Counted from the stretch's first letter, positions 26,728 through 35,381 are shown. The stretch: 48,272 nucleotides of DNA from Paucimonas sp. (GCA_028292545.1 JAQGMC010000123.1:1-48272); one strand, 5' to 3'. Numbers and translations: made by a program. Notes: generated from the sequence alone by a model not told the origin.

Positions 26728-27151
26728 GGTGGCTCACGTGTTTACGATCGCAATTGCATTCTAGTCCTGAAATGGGGATTCAAAAGGTTAAACCTTGATT
26801 GAAGAGGAGCCGCGTCAGCGTCGACCAACCGGTCGAGCCCGACTCGCGCCGGCTACGCTGCAACCCCCCGGCTACGCCGCGACCGGCCCGGCTGCGCCGC
26901 AACCGGCGCGGCTGTCGACCCTGGCAATCCAGTCGCAGCGTCCTGGTTGCCGGGCCCATTCCGGCCGATCAGGGCTGCTGGGTTGTCGTTCGCGGGGATC
27001 AGGCTCATAATCCAGCGCAATCCGGCCGCCTTCGGAAAAGACCGGGGAACAGTCCATCCTCTCCTGCGGGCGCGCAGGAGACGGGTTAGACTCAGCATTC
27101 ACCGACAAGCTTCAGCGATGACCCGGGTTTACTTTTGGTCACACGAACTCA
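26728..27151. other. Intergenic region with GC-rich short repeats
   Basis: No gene is supported in these 424 bases. A GC-rich block at 26850-26920 contains a 19-20-base unit beginning CGGCT repeated three times plus a partial copy. A minus-strand frame of 81 codons over this block is probably a by-product of the repeats. The promoters of the pseudo-receiver and of the second hybrid kinase should be here, but no clear hexamers were found. Confidence 0.45.
26850..26913. repeat. Imperfect 19-20-bp tandem repeats
   Basis: CGGCT followed by ACGC or GCGC and CGCAACC or CGACC recurs at 26850, 26869, 26889 and 26909, a spacing of 19, 20 and 20 bases. The spacing is close to two helical turns, so repeated protein sites are possible, but slippage-type low-complexity DNA is equally likely. 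Confidence 0.5.
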
Positions 27152-29071
27152 ATGCCAACACATCCGAAACCGCCGCTTTCTGACCCGACCGACCTGGCGC
27201 GTTTTCAGCTTTTCGTCACCGCCGTCAGCGATTACGCCATCTACATGCTGTCACCCGAAGGCTATGTGAATAGCTGGAATGCCGGCGCACAGCGCTTCAA
27301 GGGCTATACCGCGCCCGAAATCCTGGGCAAGCATTTCAGCCTTTTTTACACTGAGGAAGACCGCGCCAACGGCAGGCCGCAGACCGCCCTGCATACCGCG
27401 CTCACGAAAGGCAAGTTCGAGGATGAGGGCTGGCGCGTGCGCCAGGACGGCACGCGCTTCTGGGCTAGCGTGGTGATCGACCCGATCCACGATGAGGATG
27501 GCACGCTGGTCGGCTTTGCCAAGATTACCCGCGACATTACCGAACGCAAGCTGGCGCAGGAAGCCTTGCGCGAAAGCGAGCAGCGCTTCCGACTGCTGGT
27601 GCAGGGCGTGACCGATTACGCCATCTACATGCTGTCGCCAGAAGGCCAGATCACGAACTGGAATGCCGGCGCCGAGCGCATCAAGGGCTATACCCATGAT
27701 GAAGTGGTGGGCACGCATTTCTCCCGTTTTTATACCGCCGAGGACCGGCAGGCCGGCACGCCCAACATTACGCTGCGCACCGCCTCGCGCGAAGGGCGCT
27801 TTGAGAGCGAAGGCTGGCGCGTGCGCAAGGATGGCACCAGGTTCTGGGCCAGCGTCGTGCTCGACGCCATTCACAACGAAGCAGGCGAGCTGGTCGGGTT
27901 TGCCAAGATCACGCGCGACATCACTGAAAAGAAGCAGGCCAATGAAGCGCTGGAGCGGGCCAAGGCGGCGCTGTTCCATTCCCAGAAGCTGGAAGCGATC
28001 GGCAAACTCACCGGCGGCGTTGCACATGACTTCAACAACCTGCTGGCCGTGATTGTCAGTGGCCTGGATCTTTTCGCCAGCAAGGTAACCACGCCCGGCG
28101 AAGCCCGGGTATTCGAAAGCATGCAGCGTGCGGCCGACCGCGGCGCCAAGCTGACCCAGCAACTGCTGTCCTTCGCCCGCCAGCAACCGCTTCAGCGGAA
28201 CAAGTTCAACCTGAACCGGGTGATCGCTTCGTTTGAAGCCGTGTTGCGCCGGGCTTGCCACGATTCGATCGATTTCAAGCTGGCGCTTGACCCGCTGCTG
28301 CCGCGGGTCCTGATCGACGCCACCCAGTTTGAAGCGGCCCTGCTGAACCTGGTGGCCAATTCCCGTGACGCGATGCCTGACGGCGGCGTCCTGACCGTGA
28401 GCACGGAAACGGTGCAGCTGCAGGCGGGCGACGTCGACCATCTTGCACCCGGCACTTATGTCAAGGTGACGGTGCGCGATACCGGAACCGGCATGACGCC
28501 TGAGGTGGCGGCCCGGGCAGTTGAACCGTTTTTCACGACCAAGGGCGTGGGCAAGGGGACTGGCATGGGGCTGAGCCAGGTCTATGGCCTGGTCCACCAG
28601 TCCGAGGGTGACGTCACGATTTCCACGGCGCCCGGCAGCGGCACGGCGATTTCGATCTTCCTGCCGGCGCTCCCAGCCGATACGGCTGACGCGCAGCGTG
28701 AGGTCGATGCCGGGAAGGACAAGGCGCTGGTGGTAGACGACCAGCCCGAGGTGCTTGATGTGGCGGCTGAACTATTTCGCAGCATGGGCTATGAAGTGCT
28801 GTCGGCCAACAATGGCAAGGACGCGCTGGACATACTCAAGCGTACGCCTGACGTCAACGTGCTGTTCACCGATGTATTGATGCCAGGCATCAGCGGCATC
28901 GAGCTCGGGCGCGCAGCCAAAAAGCTGCTGCCTGGCCTCAAGGTTTTGCTGGCCTCCGGTTATCCAGCGCCGGCCTTGGCCAACGAAGGTGGCGGATTCG
29001 GGGACTTTGGCTTCGTCAACAAGCCGTATCGCATCAGCGAAATCATGCGCATGCTGCGCGCGCCGGTCTGA
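27152..29071 (+). CDS. Hybrid sensor histidine kinase with duplicated PAS domains
   Basis: A 639-residue soluble kinase. Two PAS/PAC domains (about 27-132 and 155-260) are 128 residues apart and about 70 percent identical without gaps, a recent tandem duplication; both contain DYAIYMLSPEG and GFAKITRDIT. HisKA has GKLTGGVAHDFNNLLAVIVS with the phosphorylated His near 292. HATPase has NLVANSRDAMPDGG and GVGKGTGMGLSQVYG. A C-terminal receiver (about 525-639) has VVDDQPEVLD, TDVLMPGISG and VNKPYR. It is codirectional with a 66-residue membrane protein gene and a receiver-PP2C gene. No DNA-binding output is adjacent. Confidence 0.9.
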   Translation: MPTHPKPPLSDPTDLARFQLFVTAVSDYAIYMLSPEGYVNSWNAGAQRFKGYTAPEILGKHFSLFYTEEDRANGRPQTALHTALTKGKFEDEGWRVRQDGTRFWASVVIDPIHDEDGTLVGFAKITRDITERKLAQEALRESEQRFRLLVQGVTDYAIYMLSPEGQITNWNAGAERIKGYTHDEVVGTHFSRFYTAEDRQAGTPNITLRTASREGRFESEGWRVRKDGTRFWASVVLDAIHNEAGELVGFAKITRDITEKKQANEALERAKAALFHSQKLEAIGKLTGGVAHDFNNLLAVIVSGLDLFASKVTTPGEARVFESMQRAADRGAKLTQQLLSFARQQPLQRNKFNLNRVIASFEAVLRRACHDSIDFKLALDPLLPRVLIDATQFEAALLNLVANSRDAMPDGGVLTVSTETVQLQAGDVDHLAPGTYVKVTVRDTGTGMTPEVAARAVEPFFTTKGVGKGTGMGLSQVYGLVHQSEGDVTISTAPGSGTAISIFLPALPADTADAQREVDAGKDKALVVDDQPEVLDVAAELFRSMGYEVLSANNGKDALDILKRTPDVNVLFTDVLMPGISGIELGRAAKKLLPGLKVLLASGYPAPALANEGGGFGDFGFVNKPYRISEIMRMLRAPV

Positions 29072-29216
29072 TCCAACGCGCAGCGTGCGCGGCTCTACGG
29101 TTTCGCGGGCTTCTCTTTTGTCTGTTGCGTCGGGTCAACCTGCAACTTGGCGCGGCGCAACGCCATGCGGACACGGGCGGTGGACACTCTTCCAAACGCT
29201 TGGGAGAAGCTCACCT

Positions 29217-29417
29217 ATGGAAGCATCGCAGACTGCGCAGCAAACGCCGGTACAAACTGACAAACCCTGTTTGCCGGTCAAACTCGACATCAATGCTGCC
29301 GATGCCGTGTTGTCGGTATTTTCCCTGTCGCTGGTGTTCGGCGCCTGGTGCCTTGGCCGGGTTGGCCACTTGTTGCGTTCGAAGCCGGCCGACACCTGGC
29401 GCAATTTCGGCGACTAA
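29217..29417 (+). CDS. Small single-span membrane protein
   Basis: A 66-residue protein starting MEASQTAQQTPVQT. GGGAGAAG lies about seven bases before the ATG, a strong ribosome site. The N-terminal half is polar; a hydrophobic stretch (AVLSVFSLSLVFGAWCLG, about residues 33-50) should cross the membrane once; the end is basic and polar. It sits between a hybrid kinase and a receiver-PP2C phosphatase in the same direction, so an accessory role in that signalling pathway is possible. The family was not recognised. Confidence 0.55.
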   Translation: MEASQTAQQTPVQTDKPCLPVKLDINAADAVLSVFSLSLVFGAWCLGRVGHLLRSKPADTWRNFGD

Positions 29418-29580
29418 CCGGCCCCGGGTGCGTGCCTGGCCTGGTGCTGGTTCCTGCTCCGGCTGTTTCCCTGATCCCGACCAGACTTGACTTGAGCCGC
29501 CGTCGTCACCGGCGCCCGCAGTCTCGGCTATAGTTGCCACCTTGGCTTCGATCGGGGATGTTGTGGAAGAAGGGAAAGCC

Positions 29581-30759
29581 GTGGCGCTGGTGGCGGATGA
29601 CGATCCAGCCATCCTGACCCTGTTGCAGGCATTCCTGCGCTCGCGTGGCTACCAGGTGCTGGCCGCGGTCGATGGCGAAGATGCCTGGCAACGTTTCCTC
29701 ACGCATTCGGTGGATTTGCTGGTCACGGACTGGACCATGCCGCGCCTGAACGGGCTTGACCTGTGCCGGCGCGTACGCAGCGCTGCGCGCGATCATTACA
29801 CCTATGTCGTCATGCTGACCGCCCAGGGTGAGCCCGGTTCACTGCGCTCCGCCATGGAAGCGGGTGTGGACGACTTCATGAACAAACCTTTCCGCCCGGC
29901 CGAACTGGACGCCCGGCTGCATGCGGCGCAGCGCGTGCTGGAGCTGCACCGCGACCTGGCTTCGCGTAATCGGCGGCTGGAGCAGGCGCACCAGCAAATC
30001 AGCCATGAACTGGAACTGGCGCGTGACATGCAGATGCAGCAGTTGCCCGCGCCAGCTTGCCTGGACCGCGTCTGCTTCGACTGGTTTTTTGAACCGTCGC
30101 ACTACGTTGGCGGCGACGTGTTCCACTATTTTCCAGTCGATGACGCGCATGTGTGCTTCTATGCCATCGACATTGCCGGCCACGGCGTGCCGGCTGCGAT
30201 GCTGGCTTTCCATGCGCAATACCAGATTATCAAGGGCCGGCCTGAAATCGCGGCCACGATCGCCGACTGTGGCGGCGACCTGCGCCGCGCCAGCGTGCGC
30301 GTGGTGCGCGCCATCAACCGGCGCTTCATGGCGCTGGGCCAGGATAGCGGCTACTTCACGATGATCTTTGGTTTGCTTGATGCGCGCGCCGGCCGCCTGG
30401 CCATGGTGCAGGCTGGCCATCCGTCGCCGCTGTATGCCGATCCCGCGACCGGCACCTTGCGCGAAATAGGCGAGGGCGGCTTGCCAGTGGGCGTGCTGGA
30501 AGACGCCCGCTTCGAAGCAACCGAACTGCAGATGGCGCGCGGCTCGCGGCTTTATCTTTGCTCGGACGGCATACCGGATGCCGCCAATGCAAACGGCGAA
30601 CGCTTTGCCCAGCACCGGCTGGAGCAAGTGCTGCTCGAACATGGCAGCCAGCCGCTACCGCAGTTGCGAGACGCCGTTTGCCGCGCCCTGGAAGATTGGC
30701 GCGGCGCCGGTGTCCCGGTCGTGGACGACATCAGCTTCCTGGTCATGGAATATGCCTGA
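29581..30759 (+). CDS. Response regulator with PP2C-type serine phosphatase output (RsbU/HsbR-like)
   Basis: A 392-residue fusion. The receiver (about 1-120) has LVADDDPAILTLL, phospho-Asp in LLVTDWTMPRLNGLDLC and NKPFRPAEL. A coiled-coil linker (about 120-155, RNRRLEQAHQQISHELELAR) leads to a SpoIIE/PP2C domain with GGDVFHYFP, IDIAGHGVPAAMLA, LYLCSDGIPDAA and VVDDISFLVME carrying the metal-binding Asp residues. Such proteins dephosphorylate anti-sigma-factor antagonists. GTG at 29581 is preferred because GAAGAAGGG stands seven bases upstream, but the frame is open to 29542. No antagonist or anti-sigma gene is in the window. Confidence 0.87.
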   Translation: MALVADDDPAILTLLQAFLRSRGYQVLAAVDGEDAWQRFLTHSVDLLVTDWTMPRLNGLDLCRRVRSAARDHYTYVVMLTAQGEPGSLRSAMEAGVDDFMNKPFRPAELDARLHAAQRVLELHRDLASRNRRLEQAHQQISHELELARDMQMQQLPAPACLDRVCFDWFFEPSHYVGGDVFHYFPVDDAHVCFYAIDIAGHGVPAAMLAFHAQYQIIKGRPEIAATIADCGGDLRRASVRVVRAINRRFMALGQDSGYFTMIFGLLDARAGRLAMVQAGHPSPLYADPATGTLREIGEGGLPVGVLEDARFEATELQMARGSRLYLCSDGIPDAANANGERFAQHRLEQVLLEHGSQPLPQLRDAVCRALEDWRGAGVPVVDDISFLVMEYA

Positions 30760-31098
30760 CTGCGCGCCGGCTGGTCCCTGCTCAGTCACGGTGCAGCAGG
30801 CGCGCTACCAGCAAGAGGGCAAGCTCACCGCCCGCACCGGTTATGAAACGCGCACGCCGCCGCTGCAAGTGCTCGACAGCGTTCATTGCATGCGGCGAAA
30901 ACACGCAGCCAAAGGGCGGGTCATTGCGCCAGTTGGCGACTTGCCACGCGCTAAACAGGGCGCCGCCGCTGAAGTCGTCAGGGAAACTGCGCGTCTTGTA
31001 CTAAGCGTGGGACAGGGAAGAAGCAAAAGCCAGCCCGAAGGCCAGCGCGGCATGCTGCAACAAGCGCCATGGCGAGCGCCATGCAGTCGCTGGCACGA
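30760..31098. other. Intergenic region, no gene seen
   Basis: These 339 GC-rich bases separate the PP2C regulator from the convergent ohr gene. Open frames here are continuations of shadow frames without ribosome sites or recognisable protein content. No convincing terminator hairpin was found. Confidence 0.5.
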
Positions 31099-31527
31099 TC
31101 AAGTCTTCACATGCAGCCGTACGTCGATATTGTTGCGCGTGGCACTGGAATAGGGGCAGACGATGTGCGCCTTGTCGACCAATCCCTGCAACTGCTGCGC
31201 ATCCATGCCAGGCGCGTTGACGGTCAGGTCCACTTCGATGCCAAAGCCGGTCGGGATGGCGCCGATGCCGACGTCACCCGTAATTGTCAGGTCCTTGGGC
31301 AGGGCGACCTTTTCTTTGCCGGCCACGAATTTCAGCGCGCCCAGGAAGCAGGCGGAATAGCCCGCCGCGAACAATTGCTCCGGGTTGGTGCCCGGGCCGC
31401 CAGCGCCGCCAAGTTCTTTTGGGGTGCTCAGCGTCAGGTCCAGCACGCCGTCAGAAGACTTTGACGTGCCTTCCCGTCCACCGCTCGACGTGGCGTGGGC
31501 CCGGTACACAACTTTCTCGATGCTCAT
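31099..31527 (-). CDS. ohr: Organic hydroperoxide resistance protein Ohr (OsmC/Ohr family)
   Basis: A thiol peroxidase that reduces organic hydroperoxides, usually at the expense of lipoylated proteins. The 142-residue protein has the two reactive Cys in their classic settings, [13 protein letters not shown] (peroxidatic) and [12 protein letters not shown] (resolving), and the N-terminal [17 protein letters not shown]. The length is typical. It follows katA on the same strand, with a 116-base gap holding a 10-bp inverted repeat. No OhrR regulator gene is adjacent. Close OsmC relatives lack the Ohr-type spacing, so Ohr is preferred. Confidence 0.9.
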   Translation of the reverse strand: MSIEKVVYRAHATSSGGREGTSKSSDGVLDLTLSTPKELGGAGGPGTNPEQLFAAGYSACFLGALKFVAGKEKVALPKDLTITGDVGIGAIPTGFGIEVDLTVNAPGMDAQQLQGLVDKAHIVCPYSSATRNNIDVRLHVKT

Positions 31528-31586
31528 GATTGTTTTTTCCTTTCACGGGTTTGTATTCCACATCCGGTCCGACACCGAAGGCGCCA

Positions 31587-31622
31587 GTCCATGCTCGCAG
31601 CCGGCGGGCACTGAGCATGGAC
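31587..31622. repeat. 10-bp inverted repeat between katA and ohr
   Basis: GTCCATGCTC at 31587-31596 and GAGCATGGAC at 31613-31622 can pair across 16 bases. It lies after the katA stop and 60 bases before the ohr start on the coding strand. It may end the katA transcript, protect its 3' end, or bind a regulator of ohr; there is no T run. Confidence 0.55.
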
Positions 31623-31643
31623 CGCTGGTGCGCCCCAAGGTTT

Positions 31644-33089
31644 TCAGTTTTTCAGCTTTTGCTGCACCGCACGTGCATAAGCCGGGTCGGCGCGGTGAAA
31701 ATGCGCGAGCTGCAGCTCCTGGATCTGGCTCGAAACATTGCGCATCGCATTGGCAATATTGGTCGTCAGCCGGTCTTGTTCTGCCTCCGACATCAAACGG
31801 AACAGGTTACCAGCCTGAGTGTAATCGTCTTCCGTGCCGCGTTCGTCATAGCGCCCGGCCTTGCCGTGCAATTCCCAGCCTGGTTCCCCGTGTCCCATGC
31901 CCTCGGCTGCGCTGCCATTGGCTTCTACTGTCTCATAGTTTTGCGCGGCGCCCCCATTTTCCAGCGCCATTGCGCCATCGCGCTGCTGGTTGTGGAAGGG
32001 GCAGCGGGGACGGTTCACCGGCAAATGCTGGTGGTTGGTGCCGACCCGGTACAACTGCGCATCATGATAGGCAAACAGCCGTCCCTGCAACATCTTGTCC
32101 GGACTGTAGCCCAGGCCCGGCACCACATTCGCTGGCGAGAAGGCGGCTTGCTCGACTTCGGCATGATAGTTGGCGGGATTGCGGTGGAGTTCTAGCACGC
32201 CCACCGGAATGCGCGGAAAGTCTGCATGCGGCCAGACCTTGGTCAGGTCGAAGGCATTCCAGCCAGTGCGCATTTCCCACACACGGCGCTCGCCTTCACG
32301 CATGACCTGGATCATCACATTCCAACGCGGGAAATCGCCGCGGGCAATGGCGTCGAGCAAGTCGCGCTGTGCGTAATCCGGGTCCTCGCCCGCCAGCCGC
32401 ACGGCATCGGCCGCAGACAGGTTCTTGATGCCCTGCTGGGTCTTGAAATGCCACTTGACCCAGACCCGCTCGCCGCCGGCATTGATCAGGCTGAAGGTAT
32501 GGCTGCCGAAACCGTCCATGTGGCGATAACCATCCGGTGTGCCGCGGTCGGAAAACAGCATCGTGACCTGGTGCAGGCTTTCCGGCGCCTTGCTCCAGAA
32601 ATCCCACATCATCGTGGCCGACTTCAGGTTGGTTTGCGGGCAGCGCTTTTGCGTGTGCACGAAGTCGGGAAACTTGATCGGGTCCTTGATGAAAAACATC
32701 GGCGTGTTGTTGCCGGCCAGGTCCCAGTTGCCTTCCTCGGTATAAAAACGCACAGCGAAGCCGCGGGGATCGCGTTCGGTGTCGGCCGAGCCGCGCTCGC
32801 CGCCCACGGTGGAAAAGCGCACGAAGGTTTCGGTCTGCTTGCCGATTTCGGAAAACAGTTTTGCCTTGGTGAAGCCGGTAATGTCATTCGTCACGGTGAA
32901 GGTGCCATAGGCGCCCGAACCCTTTGCATGCACCACGCGCTCGGGAATGCGCTCGCGGTTGAAGTGCTGCAGCTTCTCGATCAAGTGGAAATCCTGCAGC
33001 AGCAAGGGGCCGCGCGGGCCAGCAGTCAGTGAATTCTGGTTGTCGGCGACTGGAATGCCGGAAGCGGTGGTAAGGGCGGGGCTTTTCAT
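31644..33089 (-). CDS. katA: Monofunctional heme catalase (KatA type, small-subunit)
   Basis: Decomposes hydrogen peroxide. The 481-residue enzyme has the size of clade 3 catalases. Landmarks are the distal His region ERIPERVVHAKGSGAYG, FVRFSTVGGERGSADTERDP, FYTEEGNWDLAGNNTPMFF with the conserved Asn nearby, and the proximal heme ligand in GRLFAYHDAQLYRVG (R-X3-Y). ATG at 33089 follows GAAGGA, while the earlier ATG at 33113 does not. It precedes ohr in the same direction, giving a small peroxide-defence pair. Two copies of TCGATAGGT upstream may be regulatory. Confidence 0.95.
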   Translation of the reverse strand: MKSPALTTASGIPVADNQNSLTAGPRGPLLLQDFHLIEKLQHFNRERIPERVVHAKGSGAYGTFTVTNDITGFTKAKLFSEIGKQTETFVRFSTVGGERGSADTERDPRGFAVRFYTEEGNWDLAGNNTPMFFIKDPIKFPDFVHTQKRCPQTNLKSATMMWDFWSKAPESLHQVTMLFSDRGTPDGYRHMDGFGSHTFSLINAGGERVWVKWHFKTQQGIKNLSAADAVRLAGEDPDYAQRDLLDAIARGDFPRWNVMIQVMREGERRVWEMRTGWNAFDLTKVWPHADFPRIPVGVLELHRNPANYHAEVEQAAFSPANVVPGLGYSPDKMLQGRLFAYHDAQLYRVGTNHQHLPVNRPRCPFHNQQRDGAMALENGGAAQNYETVEANGSAAEGMGHGEPGWELHGKAGRYDERGTEDDYTQAGNLFRLMSEAEQDRLTTNIANAMRNVSSQIQELQLAHFHRADPAYARAVQQKLKN

Positions 33090-33142
33090 CGGTTTTCCTT
33101 CGGTTAAGTTCATGATAGTCAGCGTGAATGGAATGAACTATA

Positions 33143-33193
33143 TCGATAGGTTTTGCCGCTCACCAATTGATTGTCTGTATCTCTTCGATAGGT
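33143..33193. promoter_or_regulatory. Two direct TCGATAGGT repeats upstream of katA
   Basis: TCGATAGGT occurs at 33143-33151 and 33185-33193, both in the same orientation and 42 bases apart, close to four helical turns. They lie 54 and 96 bases upstream of the katA start. The spacing suits a dimer or tetramer bound on one face of the DNA. The regulator is unknown. Confidence 0.45.
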
Positions 33194-33385
33194 GGTCAAG
33201 CCGAGGCCGGGCGCAGCCGTGGCGCACGAAGGACGAAGCAGGGGACAGCATCAGTGCGCGCCAGCCGCACGGAACCCGAAGGAGGGGAGCTGAGCAACCC
33301 GGCCCTGGGAGAGACAGGCAATTTGCCAGGCGATGAGCGCCGGGCCGGTTTCGTCAGGAATCAGGAAACACCGGGCCCGGAAATG

Positions 33386-33411
33386 CGAAAAGCCCCGATC
33401 GGGGCTTTTCG
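33386..33411 (-). terminator. Intrinsic terminator of the cold-shock gene
   Basis: CGAAAAGCCCC (33386-33396) and GGGGCTTTTCG (33401-33411) form an 11-bp stem with loop GATC. A-rich and T-rich arms make it work in both directions. On the minus strand it lies 112 bases after the cold-shock gene stop, and it also insulates katA's upstream region. Confidence 0.8.
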
Positions 33412-33522
33412 ACTTTGAGCTAGCAGCCGCACCGGCGGGGTACCATAACTGACCATACCCCGTCAGCGATGAACCGGCTTGCCGAGACCGTTTTCTTGGA
33501 ACGGTCCGCCCGAACTACCTGC

Positions 33523-33726
33523 TTACGCAGGCTGGATGTTCGAAGCTTGCTTGCCCTTAGGACCTTGGGTGACTTCGAAGCTCACCTTTTGGCCTTCTTG
33601 CAGGCTCTTGAAACCCGAGCCAGAGATTGCGGAGAAATGTGCGAACAGATCTTCGCCGCCGCCATCAGGGGTAATGAAACCAAAACCCTTGGCGTCGTTG
33701 AACCATTTGACTGTACCAGTTGCCAT
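33523..33726 (-). CDS. Cold-shock domain protein (CspA family)
   Basis: A 67-residue single-stranded nucleic acid chaperone, one five-stranded OB fold. RNP1-type KGFGFI and RNP2-type DLFAHF motifs are present, and [20 protein letters not shown] is a classic N-terminus. AAAGG stands about eight bases before the ATG at 33726; an in-frame GTG just upstream is not needed. A -10-like TATGAT at 33784-33789 (minus strand) would give a leader of only about 50 bases, so the long thermosensing leader of E. coli cspA seems absent. Which Csp paralogue it is cannot be told. Confidence 0.95.
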   Translation of the reverse strand: MATGTVKWFNDAKGFGFITPDGGGEDLFAHFSAISGSGFKSLQEGQKVSFEVTQGPKGKQASNIQPA

Positions 33727-33783
33727 CACAAACCTTTGAAATGTTGGAAATAAAAATTGGATGCTTATGTAGCCCCCTCGGCA

Positions 33784-33789
33784 TCATAT
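33784..33789 (-). promoter_or_regulatory. Candidate -10 element of the cold-shock gene
   Basis: TATGAT on the minus strand (ATCATA on the plus strand) lies about 58 bases upstream of the cold-shock gene. No good -35 at 17 bases is evident; TTGTCA nearby is too close. Transcription would start near 33777. Confidence 0.35.
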
Positions 33790-34021
33790 CCCGACTTTGA
33801 CAACTTCTGCGCAACAGAGTGAGCAAGGAATCGCGAAATTTGATGTTTTCGACGTGCCGATGTGTCGCGAAGGCCTCGAAAAGGTTAAAGAAAGGCAGGA
33901 GCGGGGCTGTCGCACACCCGTGCGTTCGTAAGGCGATCAATTCACCGCATAAATCGATGCTGGGAATACAAGCTGGAAACCGCTTCCATGCCTTCCCGTA
34001 CCGGCTCGCCTCTGCCTTCAA

Positions 34022-35125
34022 TCAGCTGGGCATATTGATGACCGAGCGGATCTCCAGTCCTTGCTTGAGTCTCTGCAAACCCTCGTTTACCTGGTGCAAA
34101 GCAATGCGGCTGGTGATGTATTCGTCCAGCAGCAAGCGGCCGTCCAGATAGGCTTGCACCAGCGCCGGGAAGTCGCGCCAGGGGCTGGTGCCGCCATAGC
34201 TGGAACGGATGACCTTCTTTTCCTGCATCAGCGATCCCCAGCGGAAAGCGACATCCTGGGAGACCGGCACTTTGCCCAGCCACACCACTTGTCCGCCGGG
34301 GCGTACCAGCTCCATGCTGGCGCGAAACGCAGCTTGATTGCCCGCGGCTTCGAATACGTAGTCGGCGCCGCGTCCGGCCGTCAGCGTGAGATGGGCGGCT
34401 ATCAAATCGTCATCAGCTTGCAGCACATGGGTGGCGCCGAAGCGGCGCGCGTTTTCCAGCTTCACCGGATCGCGGTCGACTGCCACGATCACCGCGGCCT
34501 GCGCCAGCTTGGCCCCCTGTATTGCAGACAAGCCGACCGAGCCGCAACCAATCACGGTGGCAAAGCTGCCGGCTTCCACCTTCGCAATATTCAATGCGGC
34601 GCCCACGCCGGTCATCACGCCGCAGCCGATCAGGCAAGCCAGTTCCGACGACAAGCCCGGCGGTATCTTGACCGCACAATCCTCAGTCACGACGGCCAGT
34701 TCGGCGAAGCTGCCGGTGTACATCAATTGATGCACTGCTTCGCCGCCAGCAAAGATGCGCGGGCTGCCGTCGAAGTGGACCGAGCGCGCGCCATTATCGC
34801 GATATTGCTGGCACAGGATCTGTTGCGCGCGCTGGCAGTAGAAGCAGTGATTGCAATGTGGATTCCAGGACAGCACCACCTGGTCGCCCGGTTTCAGGCG
34901 CGTGACGCCGCTGCCGACGCGCTCGACGCGGCCAGCCGCCTCATGGCCCGGCACCAGCGGCAGCGGCGAACCGAGCTGGCCTTCAACCGCTTCCAGGTCG
35001 GTGTGGCACAGGGCCGTGCTTTCTATGCGCACCACGACATCGGTGTCGGCCAGGTTCTGCACTTGCAGCGTTTCGATTTCCAGGGCCTGGCCGGGTGCGC
35101 GTAGTACGGCAGCTTTGAACTGCAT
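34022..35125 (-). CDS. Zinc-dependent medium-chain alcohol dehydrogenase
   Basis: A 367-residue NAD(P)-dependent alcohol or aldehyde oxidoreductase. Catalytic zinc ligands are in ALCHTDLEAVEG and VPGHEAAGRVERVG; a structural zinc site has four Cys in NPHCNHCFYCQRAQQILC. The Rossmann motif is IGCGSVGLSA, and VAVDRDP with an acidic residue after beta2 suggests NAD preference. It resembles class III and aryl-alcohol types rather than simple ethanol dehydrogenases. It is divergent from a GntR-family regulator 295 bases away, which probably controls it. The substrate is unknown. Confidence 0.88.
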   Translation of the reverse strand: MQFKAAVLRAPGQALEIETLQVQNLADTDVVVRIESTALCHTDLEAVEGQLGSPLPLVPGHEAAGRVERVGSGVTRLKPGDQVVLSWNPHCNHCFYCQRAQQILCQQYRDNGARSVHFDGSPRIFAGGEAVHQLMYTGSFAELAVVTEDCAVKIPPGLSSELACLIGCGVMTGVGAALNIAKVEAGSFATVIGCGSVGLSAIQGAKLAQAAVIVAVDRDPVKLENARRFGATHVLQADDDLIAAHLTLTAGRGADYVFEAAGNQAAFRASMELVRPGGQVVWLGKVPVSQDVAFRWGSLMQEKKVIRSSYGGTSPWRDFPALVQAYLDGRLLLDEYITSRIALHQVNEGLQRLKQGLEIRSVINMPS

Positions 35126-35375
35126 CGGTGAATCTCCAGAGACAGGAAGAGGTGTGGTCGATTGCCCGGGCCGCCGCGCCGCAACTGATGCGCGCAGCCG
35201 GAGGCGACGCCCGCCGCTGGCTTCGCGGGAAGTCAGAAATACTACTGATATACGACTGATTGCGCAATGCTGGCGTATCGGTTACTGTCGGCAGGTGGCC
35301 TGCCCTGGCGATAGACAAGGCGCAAGCCGCACTCGGTTTTGCGCGATGACACGCCGCGCAAGCTGCGCTAACCGG

Positions 35376-35381
35376 TATACT
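35376..35381 (+). promoter_or_regulatory. Candidate -10 element of the GntR gene
   Basis: TATACT stands 40 bases before the regulator start and matches five of six consensus bases. A -35 hexamer at the right distance is not evident, so support is limited to this element and its position between divergent genes. Confidence 0.35.

Larger units (their letters stand above)
33090..33522. other. katA control region and cspA 3' region
   Basis: No gene is supported in these 433 bases. The part next to katA (33090-33200) is AT-richer and holds two direct copies of TCGATAGGT, 42 bases apart. The part near the cold-shock gene holds its terminator at 33386-33411. No confident OxyR-type repeat was identified. 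Confidence 0.5.

Noticed and set aside
26853..27098. An 81-codon minus-strand frame over the GC repeats
   Set aside because: Its composition simply reflects the repeats, and no ribosome site is visible.
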